From: Mycobacterium sp. E1747
GTDB taxonomy: Bacteria > Actinomycetota > Actinomycetes > Mycobacteriales > Mycobacteriaceae
Assembly (NCBI RefSeq): GCF_001667775.1
Contig: NZ_LZJI01000083.1
Location: forward strand, 23,232 to 87,231
Reading direction: 5' to 3'
Length of the DNA stretch: 64,000 bases
Shown here piece by piece: positions 8,414-17,384 of the stretch. The notes under the pieces are model-generated. The model was not told the origin of the DNA. It did no database searches and saw only the letters and a program-made list of their open reading frames with translations. How positions within the stretch are numbered: the stretch's first letter is position 1; every line of letters begins with the position of its first letter. Position numbers and translations under genes: made by a program.

Positions 8414-9472
8414 TCAGCGCGAACGCTCCGATGGCAACGTGGACGGCCGGTAGTCGCGAATGACGAGTCCGGCGCCGCTTTCCCCGTCGGACCAACGAAA
8501 CTTCACGATCGCCAACGACGACAACACGTCGTCCCTGCCCAAGAGCGCTCCGTTGATGTTCTCGTTCGGATAACCGAGGGTGATGGTGAAGTGGTTGATG
8601 ACCTCCGCGGTCACTCGGAACGCATCGTCGCCGGGGCGACGAATTGCGAAGTCCACCGTCCTGGGCTCGGCGCTGACGTTATCCCGAAGCCCGGTCATCT
8701 CGACATGCGGGATGATCTCGTAGATCCCATTTTCGTAGAGTCCGAACATCCGGATCGCCACGTCCTCCGTCTCACGCGACCACGCGACGAGCGAGTGGAA
8801 GGTGCGCCGGCTCGCCGGGAAGCCGCCGAAGGCGAAGTGATCGCCACCCATCTTGCTGAAATCCCTAGGGCCGGTGGAGTGATCACGAAATCCGACACCG
8901 GTGACGTCGAAGGTTTCGTCACCGATGCGCAGCTGCCCCTTCGACCAGAGGTTCTGCTCCTGATGCGCGTTCGCCCAGTCGAACGCGCCCGACCCCAGAA
9001 TCCTGGCGAAGTCGCACACGGGTGCGGCGGCACTGAACTCGACGTGGAACGACATCCGAACCGCCAAGCCCGCGCCGACAACTCGGGTGGCCATCTCGGT
9101 CGCATTCGTGAGTTCGCCCGCACCGTCGAACGTCATGTGCCACTTCCGCAGCGGCTCGACACACGTGATTCTGAGATTGCCTGTGGCAGGGCCTCGGTCG
9201 TCCGGCGCTCGTCCAAAGGAACGGTCCGCCACGATCCGCCCATCTGCGAGCACCGCGATCGTCTGCGCCCACCACATCTCCAGATCGCCCGGTTGTCGGC
9301 CCACATGGACGAAGACCGAGTCGCCGGATTGCGGATTGACCGCGATGAAGAACATCGTTTCGCTGTAATGCGGGAGTTCAGGATGAGTGGGCTGCAAGAG
9401 ATCGCGCGCGCCATCGAACTCGAATGGATTGTCTCCCTGGTGAATACCGTGAGACAGGTCTGCCGTGGTCAC
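8414..9472 (-). CDS. DUF7064-like protein (copy 2 of 5)
   Basis: Protein of 352 aa, clearly paralogous to the product at 6534-7589: both share the LHG/IHQGDNPF N-terminus, RGPATGNLR, VEPL-(K/R)-W and VGFRDHSTGPR blocks, and a C-terminal IRDYRPSTLPS tail. The start is the GTG at 9472, one base beyond the stop of the upstream FAD gene, so the genes are almost certainly co-translated. Function is unknown; a two-lipocalin (AttH/CrtC-like) fold is a guess from the RDHSxG motif. Confidence 0.8.
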   Translation of the reverse strand: MTTADLSHGIHQGDNPFEFDGARDLLQPTHPELPHYSETMFFIAVNPQSGDSVFVHVGRQPGDLEMWWAQTIAVLADGRIVADRSFGRAPDDRGPATGNLRITCVEPLRKWHMTFDGAGELTNATEMATRVVGAGLAVRMSFHVEFSAAAPVCDFARILGSGAFDWANAHQEQNLWSKGQLRIGDETFDVTGVGFRDHSTGPRDFSKMGGDHFAFGGFPASRRTFHSLVAWSRETEDVAIRMFGLYENGIYEIIPHVEMTGLRDNVSAEPRTVDFAIRRPGDDAFRVTAEVINHFTITLGYPNENINGALLGRDDVLSSLAIVKFRWSDGESGAGLVIRDYRPSTLPSERSR

Positions 9473-9473
9473 G

Positions 9474-10898
9474 TCAGAGCACCGCTGCCTCGGTCGCGAA
9501 GGCGCCGACCACTCGCGTGGGATCGATGTCGCGGCTCAGGCCGAGGCTGTCCACGATCTCGAGAGCGCCCGTGTAGCCCGCATGCGCCGCCTGCTCGAGG
9601 CCCAACCCCCCCACCGGGGTCGTACCCTCGCCGACGTACCAGAGTGCGTCGACCGTCGGCGAGCGCCTCGGCACCTTCGGGCCCAGGTAGGCCGGGTTCA
9701 ACCAGTGATGGCCGTGCCGCAAATGTGTACGAGCATCGATGGCCTCGGTCCAGCCGGGATATAGCTCCTCGAGCACGGTGTCGACGTATTCGTCGACCGC
9801 GGCGTCGTCGAGCGCGGCCTTGCCAGGAAGGTCCTTTATCCAGACCGGGACCAATTGTCGATCGTCGGGTGAGAACCACGGCGCGACGGTGCTACTCGGG
9901 GCTATCCACACCAGGCCACCCGTGCTGGGGTCGACCAGGATGAGGAAGGTCTTGACGTCGACGAGAGGCTGCTTGAGCAGGGTGAGCACGAATACCTCGT
10001 CGAGGGCCAGCGGCGACTCCTTCTCCAGCGGCGCCCTTAACTCACTCGGCAACGGATCCAGAAGAGCTGGGAGACGCGGGTTTCCGACAGCCATGGCGAC
10101 ATGCGCGGCGCGCGCGGTTCGACCGTCCTTCATCTCCACCCCAACCGCCCGTCCGTCTACGACGACGATTCGCGCGACGGCAGTGCCGGTCCAGACTTCG
10201 CTTCCGTACTTCTTTACCGCCTCGCCGAGCGGCCAGACCAGACCGGTTTGCGCATCGGGTTCGATGACGCATGTCCAGCTCTCGCCACCCAGGAACGACC
10301 GCAGGCTCGCCACGGCGCCGAATACCGAGAGGTGATCGGGGATGGACTCGGCAGACAAGCTGGTGAACATGGCGCCCAGCTGAACCATCATCATCTTCGA
10401 GATTGGATCGGCCCCGATGTCATCCAACCACTCAGTGAACGGCTTGTCCGCGAGGGCGAACAACTCTTCGTAGGGAATGGCCAGCGCATGGTAGAGCGCG
10501 CGCTCGACGCCGCTGCGGATGTTCTCGTCCTCCACGGGGAGAATCGCGAACAGCGCGTCGCTGACGGACTTGGCCGACAGAACGGTAGGCAGCGTGATCC
10601 TGGCACCGCCCCGTACTCCCAGGACGGCGTCGGTCTCGAGATGTACGCGGGCGGGGAGGTTGTGTTCGCGCATCACCCGCGCCCAGGCGCCGCCACCCCA
10701 ACCGACGTGCCACCACGGATGCTGGATGATCGCCCGGTGCCCGTCGACGATCGGGCTTCGCAGGTTGCGGCCCAGTTCGCGAGTCTCGGCTACGAGCAGC
10801 GTGTGCGCCCCCCGCGCAGCGAGGGTCGCAGCGCAGACCGCGCCGGCCGCTCCGCCGCCGACCACGATCACGTCAAATGTGTTCTCCGGGTTAGCCAT
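9474..10898 (-). CDS. FAD-dependent oxidoreductase, phytoene-desaturase-like
   Basis: Two-dinucleotide-binding-domain flavoprotein of 474 aa. The FAD-binding GGGAAG is at residues 14-19 after a hydrophobic strand, and the C-terminal part carries the YVGEGTTPVGGLGLEQAA-type segment typical of the amine oxidase/phytoene desaturase superfamily. It would desaturate or oxidise a lipophilic substrate. I use the ATG at 10898; the open frame extends 13 codons upstream. It is divergent from the AraC gene and is followed after one base by a DUF7064-like gene, which suggests that product acts on the same intermediate. Confidence 0.85.
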   Translation of the reverse strand: MANPENTFDVIVVGGGAAGAVCAATLAARGAHTLLVAETRELGRNLRSPIVDGHRAIIQHPWWHVGWGGGAWARVMREHNLPARVHLETDAVLGVRGGARITLPTVLSAKSVSDALFAILPVEDENIRSGVERALYHALAIPYEELFALADKPFTEWLDDIGADPISKMMMVQLGAMFTSLSAESIPDHLSVFGAVASLRSFLGGESWTCVIEPDAQTGLVWPLGEAVKKYGSEVWTGTAVARIVVVDGRAVGVEMKDGRTARAAHVAMAVGNPRLPALLDPLPSELRAPLEKESPLALDEVFVLTLLKQPLVDVKTFLILVDPSTGGLVWIAPSSTVAPWFSPDDRQLVPVWIKDLPGKAALDDAAVDEYVDTVLEELYPGWTEAIDARTHLRHGHHWLNPAYLGPKVPRRSPTVDALWYVGEGTTPVGGLGLEQAAHAGYTGALEIVDSLGLSRDIDPTRVVGAFATEAAVL

Positions 10899-11000
10899 AG
10901 TGATGGCACCGTAAAGTTCGTCCCGTGGTCGCGACAATGCGCGGTTCGGCCAGTTAGTTGCTGATTGCGGCCATTACCATGCGCGACCTACCATCGGCTG

Positions 11001-12047
11001 GTGATCTCGTTCGGAGCCATGCGAACTGCCGCAAGTGCCAGGGTGCTGATGGCGTTCGGCGCAGCCCGAGGTATCGGCCAGGACGTAATGCTCGCCGGCA
11101 CCGGGCTCGGACGGGGCGACCTTACGGACCCGGACGCCGAGATCCGGACACACCAGGAGCTTCGACTCATCGAGAATCTCGCGGGGGTGCTGCCAGCCGA
11201 CCCGTCACCGGGCTTGACGGCGGGCGGCCGATACACGATCGGGGCGTTCGGAATGCTCGGATTTGCGTTGATGAGCAGTCGCACCCTGACCGAAGCCCTC
11301 CAGGTCGGCCTGCGATTTCAGGATCAAGCTCTGAGTTTTGCCAAGGTGTCGGTGCACGGCGACGGCGCATCCGTCTGCATCGAAGTGGATGCGACGCACC
11401 TGCCGACGGCGGTTAGGCGTTTCGTTACGGACCACGAGATCGGCATCCTCTGGAACATCTTCTCCGTGCTCGGCGGAACGGCACCGCGCGTGATGGACGC
11501 GGGCCTGGCATACGCGGTGGAGGATGCCTCCCCGTACCGCGCACTACTGGGCGTGGGGCCCCGCCCGTCGATGTCGCGGACGTGGCTTCGTGTACCTGCG
11601 TTCGATATGAACCGTGAACTGCCCCAAGCGGACGAACGCGCCGCGCGTATGTGCCAGAAGCACTGTCTGACGATCCAGCAACGCCGCCACGAGATGATCG
11701 GCATGACGGGCCTCGTGTATGAGCGCCTGGGACGATCGCCTGCGGCGACACCATCGCTGCCGATCGTCGCACGTGACCTCCACACGACTCCGCGCTCGCT
11801 CCGGCGTCATCTCGCGGCGGAGGGCACCTCCTACCGCGACATCAATGAGCTCGTGCGACGCCAACGCGTCGAACAGTTGCTCGTCGACGAGAAGCTGTCG
11901 ATCGCCGCGATCGCGGAGCGCACCGGTTTCGCCACCGCCTCGGCGCTGACACATGCTTTCAAGCGATGGCACGGGATGACGCCCAGCACCTATCGGATGC
12001 GGTGCGGTTCGGCGACGCGCACGTCCACCGATTCGAATATTGGTTAG
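11001..12047 (+). CDS. AraC family transcriptional regulator
   Basis: Regulator of 348 aa with an N-terminal arabinose-binding-like domain of the actinobacterial/OruR type (DPDAEIRTHQELRLIENL region) and a C-terminal AraC helix-turn-helix pair (RSLRRHLAAEGTSYRDI and AAIAERTGFATASALTHAFKRW). The GTG at 11001 is chosen because TACCAT lies 6 nt upstream, a leaderless promoter pattern; a TTG at 10965 or ATG at 11019 are alternatives. It sits between the FAD/DUF pair and the P450 and is the likely activator of the P450 gene. Confidence 0.88.
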   Translation: MISFGAMRTAASARVLMAFGAARGIGQDVMLAGTGLGRGDLTDPDAEIRTHQELRLIENLAGVLPADPSPGLTAGGRYTIGAFGMLGFALMSSRTLTEALQVGLRFQDQALSFAKVSVHGDGASVCIEVDATHLPTAVRRFVTDHEIGILWNIFSVLGGTAPRVMDAGLAYAVEDASPYRALLGVGPRPSMSRTWLRVPAFDMNRELPQADERAARMCQKHCLTIQQRRHEMIGMTGLVYERLGRSPAATPSLPIVARDLHTTPRSLRRHLAAEGTSYRDINELVRRQRVEQLLVDEKLSIAAIAERTGFATASALTHAFKRWHGMTPSTYRMRCGSATRTSTDSNIG

Positions 12048-12090
12048 ATATTGCGCGGGATCGCCGCGGCGACTCACATGACGGGGTAGC

Positions 12091-12125
12091 GTTGTCGTTG
12101 TGCACGGTGTGTGCACAACGACAAC
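12091..12125. promoter_or_regulatory. Perfect 15-bp inverted repeat before P450
   Basis: GTTGTCGTTGTGCAC and its exact complement GTGCACAACGACAAC flank a 5-base loop, in the 103-base gap between the AraC gene and the P450. The repeat ends 25 bases before the P450 ATG. It could be an operator, an mRNA hairpin controlling the P450, or a read-through terminator of the AraC transcript; absence of a T run argues against a simple terminator. Confidence 0.7.
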
Positions 12126-12150
12126 TTGACGTCCGTTCGGGGGTTCCAGG

Positions 12151-13362
12151 ATGACCTTGGCCGGCTTCGACCTGCAGTCGATCGACGCACCGAAGATGCA
12201 CGGCGTGTTCGCTGCCATGCGCGAAGACGGTGACGGCGTGCACGCCGTGGATTCGCTCGGGACGTTGTTCTTCCGATACGACGATGTCATGCAGATCTTG
12301 TCGATGCCCGACGAGTTCTCGAGTGCGATCTTCTTGGGCGGCCCGCAAGCCGCGCACGATGAAGGCAGCGCACGGCAGCGGCTCGCGGTCGATACCGTGG
12401 GCAACATCCTGCTGTTCCTTGATGCACCAGCGCACACGCGTTTGCGATCCCTCGTCCGACATGCGTTTTCGGCCAAGGCGATTCTGCTCTGGGAACAGAC
12501 CGTCGAGTCCGTGGTCGACGAGGTGATCGCCGATCTGATCCCGCACCGTGGCGAGATCGTGGACTACAACGAGGTGGTGGCGCACGTTGTGCCGATTCGT
12601 GTCATCTCCGAGATCCTCGGAATTGATCCCGGCGACTATCCGTACTTCAAACGCATGACGACGGCCTTCGTCAACGTCTTCGATGCAGCGGTCACCGGGC
12701 AGGCGCGAGCCGAGGCGCTCGAGCTGGCCGGAGAATTGAGTGAGTTCACGGTCTCGCTCATCGAGCATCGGCGAAGTAACCCACGTGCCGATCTGTTGGG
12801 GCTGCTCATCGCCGCCGAGGAAAACGGCGAGAAGCTCTCCACTGCTGAGTTGGTCTCCTCTGTGGCCGCGCTTCTGGCCGGTGGTTCACACACCATCGTG
12901 GGAATGTTGGGTAACGGACTCCAGTTCCTGCATGATCATCCCGACCAACTCGAACTGGTGATGCGCGACCGGCAGATGATGGCTGGAGCGGTCGATGAAA
13001 TCGTCCGTCTGGAGCCGTCGGGACGTTGGACCGGCCGGGTCGCAACCCGCGACGTGCAGCTGGCCGGCCATTCCTTCCAGCAGGGCGACCTCGTGTGGGC
13101 CGGTATGGCGTCGGCCAACCGGGATCCCCGTCAGTTCGACGATCCCGAGCGCTTCGACATCACGCGTCATCCCAACCGGCACCTCGGTTTCGGTCGAGGC
13201 GTGCACTATTGCATCGGCGCTCAACTGGCCCGTCTTCAAGGCCGAATCGTGTTGCCACGCGTGTTCGAGGCCTTCCCCACCCTGTCCATCCTCACTGAGC
13301 AGCAAACATGGCGGAACGACTTCATTTCCCCAAGTCGGATCACCATGCCGGTACGCATCTGA
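12151..13362 (+). CDS. Cytochrome P450
   Basis: Heme monooxygenase of 403 aa, soluble bacterial type without a membrane anchor. The heme loop FGRGVHYCIGAQLAR places the Cys ligand at 354, and the ExxR motif is EIVR at 283-286. The I-helix reads AGGSHT at 243-248, so the acid usually before the conserved Thr is His247. It would hydroxylate a small hydrophobic substrate and needs a ferredoxin that is not in the window. It follows the AraC gene after a large palindrome and is convergent with a hydrolase 11 bases away. Confidence 0.95.
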   Translation: MTLAGFDLQSIDAPKMHGVFAAMREDGDGVHAVDSLGTLFFRYDDVMQILSMPDEFSSAIFLGGPQAAHDEGSARQRLAVDTVGNILLFLDAPAHTRLRSLVRHAFSAKAILLWEQTVESVVDEVIADLIPHRGEIVDYNEVVAHVVPIRVISEILGIDPGDYPYFKRMTTAFVNVFDAAVTGQARAEALELAGELSEFTVSLIEHRRSNPRADLLGLLIAAEENGEKLSTAELVSSVAALLAGGSHTIVGMLGNGLQFLHDHPDQLELVMRDRQMMAGAVDEIVRLEPSGRWTGRVATRDVQLAGHSFQQGDLVWAGMASANRDPRQFDDPERFDITRHPNRHLGFGRGVHYCIGAQLARLQGRIVLPRVFEAFPTLSILTEQQTWRNDFISPSRITMPVRI

Positions 13363-13373
13363 AGCCGAGAAGC

Positions 13374-14273
13374 TCACGATAGCTGCCGCGGAGCCCTTGC
13401 GGCCGGGCCGAGAAATTCGAGGAGCAGATCCGCTGTCTCATCCGGCTTTTCGGCATGCGGGAAGTGACCGGCACCCTCGACGAATCGCGTGGTGAGGCCA
13501 CCAATATGAAAGGCCTCCTGGCCCATGGTGAACCGGGCCGGGGTCGCGCCGTCGGCGGTACCCGCCCACACCAGCGCCGGCACGGTGGTCAGCCTGCTCA
13601 TGATGTCGCGTTGACCGCGATACGACGCCAGTACCTGCGCCGCCGCCAGACTGCGGTACCACGCGAAGGGCCCACCAATCCCGCCCGCCCGGAAGGCATT
13701 CTTCACCTCCCTCAGATCAGCCTCGTCGAAGTCCCACGTCGGCGACCACCGTCGGTACAGCCGGTTGAGGTAGGCCCAGTCGTTGCGGCGAGCATGCAAC
13801 TCGGCAAGACCACGGAACTGATGAACGACGAAGTGGCGGAAACGATAAAGCAATTCGGGATCGGAGAACGAGAGGTTGGCCGGATGCATTCCGGTCCCCG
13901 GCGCCACCTTCCAGATGCGTTCCGGAGCCAGGTGAGCCGCCGCGTAGGCGACCAGCGAACCCCAGTCGCACCCGACGATCGCGGCGCGCTCGGCTCTCAG
14001 CGCGGTCATCAAGCCGAGGGCATCGAGCCCACCGTCGATGAGCGAGGCGCCCCCGTCCGGCCCCTTCGACGTCGGGTAGTACCCCCTGAGGTTGGGCGCG
14101 ACCGCGCGATAGCCTTCCGCCGCCAGTCGACGCGCCACCGGCAGCCAACTGTGAGCGGTGTCTGGAAAGCCGTGGTACAGCAGCACGAGAGGTCCACTGC
14201 CGACATCGAAGTAGTGCACGTCCACACCGTTCGCCTCGACCCGGTGCATGGCCGGATACTCCTCAATCGCCAC
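13374..14273 (-). CDS. Alpha/beta hydrolase, epoxide-hydrolase-like
   Basis: Hydrolase of 299 aa. HGFP at 34-37 supplies the oxyanion region, Asp103 in GCDWGS is the expected nucleophile (Asp rather than Ser, as in epoxide hydrolases and dehalogenases), and Asp241 and His270 (GAGHFPH) complete the triad. I start at the GTG at 14273, since AGGAGG ends 5 nt upstream; a GTG at 14279 and ATG at 14249 are also in frame. Being convergent with the P450, it could open an epoxide formed by that enzyme. It is divergent from the LuxR-type gene. Confidence 0.9.
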   Translation of the reverse strand: MAIEEYPAMHRVEANGVDVHYFDVGSGPLVLLYHGFPDTAHSWLPVARRLAAEGYRAVAPNLRGYYPTSKGPDGGASLIDGGLDALGLMTALRAERAAIVGCDWGSLVAYAAAHLAPERIWKVAPGTGMHPANLSFSDPELLYRFRHFVVHQFRGLAELHARRNDWAYLNRLYRRWSPTWDFDEADLREVKNAFRAGGIGGPFAWYRSLAAAQVLASYRGQRDIMSRLTTVPALVWAGTADGATPARFTMGQEAFHIGGLTTRFVEGAGHFPHAEKPDETADLLLEFLGPAARAPRQLS

Positions 14274-14392
14274 GCACACCTCCTCGTCCCCGCCGGCGAA
14301 CCTGGACGTCTCCAGGGAAAACGATTCCGATAAGTCTATCGCCGATTAGATTGTGCATCTGAGCGGTAACGCGACGCGTTTGGAGGAGTGCG

Positions 14393-17281
14393 GTGTTCCC
14401 CGAGACACCCCGAGCCCCGTTGGAGCGGGACGATGAATTGAAGTGCCTAGCCGAGGCGCTGGCCTCGGCACGCGAGGACCGCGGCGGACGGATACTCGTC
14501 GTGGGGCCGCCTGGTATCGGCAAGACTCGACTGCTACACGAAGCCGCCGGGATGGCGGCCGGGGAGGGCATGTCGGTGCTTACCGCCCGCGCCGGCGCGC
14601 TCGAACAGGACTATCCCTTCGGTCTGGCTCTTCAACTGCTCGAGGCCCGGTTCGTGCGAGCACCAGCCGCTGAGCGCACCGAGCTCCTTCGAGGCCGCGC
14701 GGGGATGGCACGTGCCCTGCTGGATGACGACGCAACGGCGGTCGTCAATCCGACCGGGGCCGACGAGTTCGCACTGGTTCATGGCCTCTATTGGGCGATC
14801 GTCAACCTCGCCGAAAGACAACCGTTGGCACTGCTGGTCGACGACGTGCACTGGGCCGACGAGCTGTCCCTGCGATTTCTGCACTACCTGTGGCAACGCC
14901 TCGATGACCTACCGGTCTGCCTCGTCATGGCGTTCCGCCGCCCTGACGACGGTCTGGAATCCGCGCGCCTTGCGTCGATTGCCGACGTTGGCGACATCGA
15001 CTACCTCCACCCTGCCGAACTGAGTAGAGAGGCGGTGCGCACCATGCTCAGCCTCGATGCCCCCACCATCGCCGATCGCCCCGAAATGGCTGACGCTGCC
15101 TGGCGCGCGACGAGGGGCAATCCTTTCCTCGTGCGCGAACTGGTCGCCGCGCTACGTGACGAGCCGGAGCGTTGGCGATCGACCGCGGCCGAGGAATTGG
15201 TGAAGTTCGCGCCGGAAGCGGTCACTCGCAGTGTCGTGCAGCGCCTTACCCACCTGGGCCAGGATGCGTTCGAACTGGCACGAGCCTGCGCCGTGCTCGG
15301 CGACTCCGCAACAATGACGATGGCGGCGGGACTCGCTCGGCTGGACGCGGATCGGGTTGGAATTGCCGTGGGACGCTTGATCGCACGCGGAATCCTTGCC
15401 GGTGCCGAGACGACCGAGTTCCACCATCCGGTCATCCATGCGGCCGTTTACGACGACATCCCGGTGCCCTCCCGGACGCGAGCACACAGCGAAGCTGCCC
15501 GTCTACTGCGGGATGCCGGCGCGGGCAGTCAGGAGATTGCCCGCCACCTGGCGCTCGGTACGCCGACGCTCGAACGGTGGGCGCACGACACGTTGCACGA
15601 CGCTGGCCGGGCAGCCTCGGCCAGGGGGGCACCAAAGGTCGCGGTGAGCTACTTGACCCGTGCCGTCGACTGGAGTCCCCCGGCCCGTCGCAGCTCGCGA
15701 CTCCTGCTCGATCTCGGACTTGCCGAGGCTGCTTGCGGCAGGACGACTTCCCTTCGTCGCTTCGAGGAGGCGCTCGCCCACGTCGAGGATGACGGCGAGC
15801 GAGCGCGAACCCTCCAGGCACTGGGCCGCACGCTGCACCGTTACGGCCGCCACCGTGAGGCCGTCGACGTGTTTCGCCTTGGCACGGAGCTCTTCGCCCG
15901 TGATGCCGAACTGTTGATGGCGTTTCACGCTGGCTGGGCGTGTTCGTCAAACTTCGTCGCCGACGGCCGCACCGCCGCACACTCACGCCTCGAGGCGTTG
16001 GCCGCACCCGTCACGCAGCGCACACCGGTGTCGGATGCAGAACGCAATCTGCTTGCCGCCCTGGCAGTTCAGCGCGGACTGACCTCCGACGACCTGACGT
16101 CGCCCGCCGAGATCGCGACGCTGGCCCTCCAGGGCCACGCCCTGATGGACGATCCGGATTCCGACGACGACGTCGGAACCTCGCTGATCGTCGTCACGCT
16201 GCTCTTCTGCGAGCGCGAAACCTTCGCGGCGAACGTTGTCGATCGGGTACTGGCCCACGCGCGGCAACGCGGTTCGGGGCTGGCGCTGGCGGAGGCGTCA
16301 TTCCTGCAGGCGATGGTGCTGCACCGGATAGGACGGGTACACGAAGCGCGGAGCGCGGCCGAACTTGCGATCGAGGGAACCGCGACCGGCTGGCACGCGA
16401 CAGTGCCAGCACCACACGGCTTCCTCGTCGACTGCCTCATCGAGACGGGAGACCTCACTGCCGCTGAGAAGCTGATCCGCTCGGGCGAGATGGAGCCCGC
16501 GCGTCCGGAGGCCTCTGGTCTGAATGCGTGGTTCCACTGGTCCAGAGGGCGTCTGAAGCTCGCATGTCACGACGCCGCGGGCGCACTCTCGGACTTTGTC
16601 GCTGCCGGCCATGATCTCGAGCCGTTCACTGTCGGCAACCCGGCCGTGCTGCCATGGCGTTCCCACGCCGCCGAAGCGGCGTTCCTGCTGGAGGACCCGT
16701 CCGGGGCGCACGGGTTCGTCGACGCCGAGATCGCGCTGGCGAGAGAGAAGTCGCTCCACGGTGCTCTCGGCGCCGCACTGCGGATCAAGGCGCGAGGCCA
16801 AGCTGAGCGCGCTGCGATTGAGTCACTGACGGAATCGATCGACGTGCTCGAGAAGTCGGCACGAGAGCTCGAGCTCGCCAAGTCGCTGCTGGATCTCGGC
16901 AGGGTCCTGCGGAAAGGAGGCCAGCGGGTCGCCGCTCGCGACCCGCTACGACGAGCGATGGACATCGCCTACCGCTGTGGCGCCGTGGTGCTGCAGAATG
17001 CTGCCCGAGAGGAACTCCTGTCGGCAGGTGCGCGACCACGACGCGCCTCCATCACCGGATCCGCCTCGCTCACCGGAAGCGAGCGGAGAATCGCCGAGCT
17101 GGCCGCTCACGGCCACAGCAACCGGGTGATCGCCGAAACCTTGCTGCTGACCAAGAACACCGTCGACTGGCACCTTCGCAGCGTCTTCCGGAAGCTGGGC
17201 GTGTCGCGGCGAGAGGACGTCGGTGCCGCACTGAGTTCGTTCGGGCACAACGCATCCGAGAGCGAGTGGACGAGCGAATGA
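14393..17281 (+). CDS. LuxR family regulator with N-terminal AAA/NACHT-type ATPase (LAL type)
   Basis: Large ATP-binding regulator of 962 aa. The Walker A GPPGIGKT is at 38-45 and a LLVDDVHW Walker B is near residue 140. A long helical TPR-like middle section follows, and a LuxR-type helix-turn-helix occupies about residues 895-950 (LTGSERRIAELAAHGHSN, then TVDWHLRSVFRKLGV). GGAGGAG precedes the GTG at 14393. Proteins of this class are ligand-responsive activators. The two operons just downstream carry identical-looking inverted repeats at the same spacing from their -10 hexamers, making this protein their likely activator. Confidence 0.95.
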   Translation: MFPETPRAPLERDDELKCLAEALASAREDRGGRILVVGPPGIGKTRLLHEAAGMAAGEGMSVLTARAGALEQDYPFGLALQLLEARFVRAPAAERTELLRGRAGMARALLDDDATAVVNPTGADEFALVHGLYWAIVNLAERQPLALLVDDVHWADELSLRFLHYLWQRLDDLPVCLVMAFRRPDDGLESARLASIADVGDIDYLHPAELSREAVRTMLSLDAPTIADRPEMADAAWRATRGNPFLVRELVAALRDEPERWRSTAAEELVKFAPEAVTRSVVQRLTHLGQDAFELARACAVLGDSATMTMAAGLARLDADRVGIAVGRLIARGILAGAETTEFHHPVIHAAVYDDIPVPSRTRAHSEAARLLRDAGAGSQEIARHLALGTPTLERWAHDTLHDAGRAASARGAPKVAVSYLTRAVDWSPPARRSSRLLLDLGLAEAACGRTTSLRRFEEALAHVEDDGERARTLQALGRTLHRYGRHREAVDVFRLGTELFARDAELLMAFHAGWACSSNFVADGRTAAHSRLEALAAPVTQRTPVSDAERNLLAALAVQRGLTSDDLTSPAEIATLALQGHALMDDPDSDDDVGTSLIVVTLLFCERETFAANVVDRVLAHARQRGSGLALAEASFLQAMVLHRIGRVHEARSAAELAIEGTATGWHATVPAPHGFLVDCLIETGDLTAAEKLIRSGEMEPARPEASGLNAWFHWSRGRLKLACHDAAGALSDFVAAGHDLEPFTVGNPAVLPWRSHAAEAAFLLEDPSGAHGFVDAEIALAREKSLHGALGAALRIKARGQAERAAIESLTESIDVLEKSARELELAKSLLDLGRVLRKGGQRVAARDPLRRAMDIAYRCGAVVLQNAAREELLSAGARPRRASITGSASLTGSERRIAELAAHGHSNRVIAETLLLTKNTVDWHLRSVFRKLGVSRREDVGAALSSFGHNASESEWTSE

Positions 17282-17303
17282 CCACCCTTGCTCACGGAAA
17301 ACA

Positions 17304-17349
17304 CCACCCCCGGTGGGTGGAGAAATGTGGGCCTCACCAGTCCTAGCGT
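17304..17349 (+). promoter_or_regulatory. Promoter of SDR-kinase operon with candidate LuxR operator
   Basis: Inverted repeat CCACCC-CCGGT-GGGTGG at 17304-17320, then 23 bases, then TAGCGT at 17344-17349 as a possible -10. The same arrangement and the same 23-base gap recur before the EthD-like gene at 19467-19512. The repeat lies where an activator would contact RNA polymerase near -35. Confidence 0.55.
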
Positions 17350-17384
17350 GGGATGGAACATCCGGCCCTTCAGAAGGAGCAGTC

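Noticed and set aside
8591..9943. 450-codon plus-strand frame
   Set aside because: It lies antisense across the DUF7064-like and FAD genes, is rich in Arg/Pro/His and matches no family; typical shadow frame of GC-rich DNA.
14300..14345. Short inverted repeats CCTGG...CCAGG and CGATA-AGTC-TATCG between hydrolase and LuxR gene
   Set aside because: Arms of only 5 bases, expected by chance at this GC content; not strong enough to call an operator.
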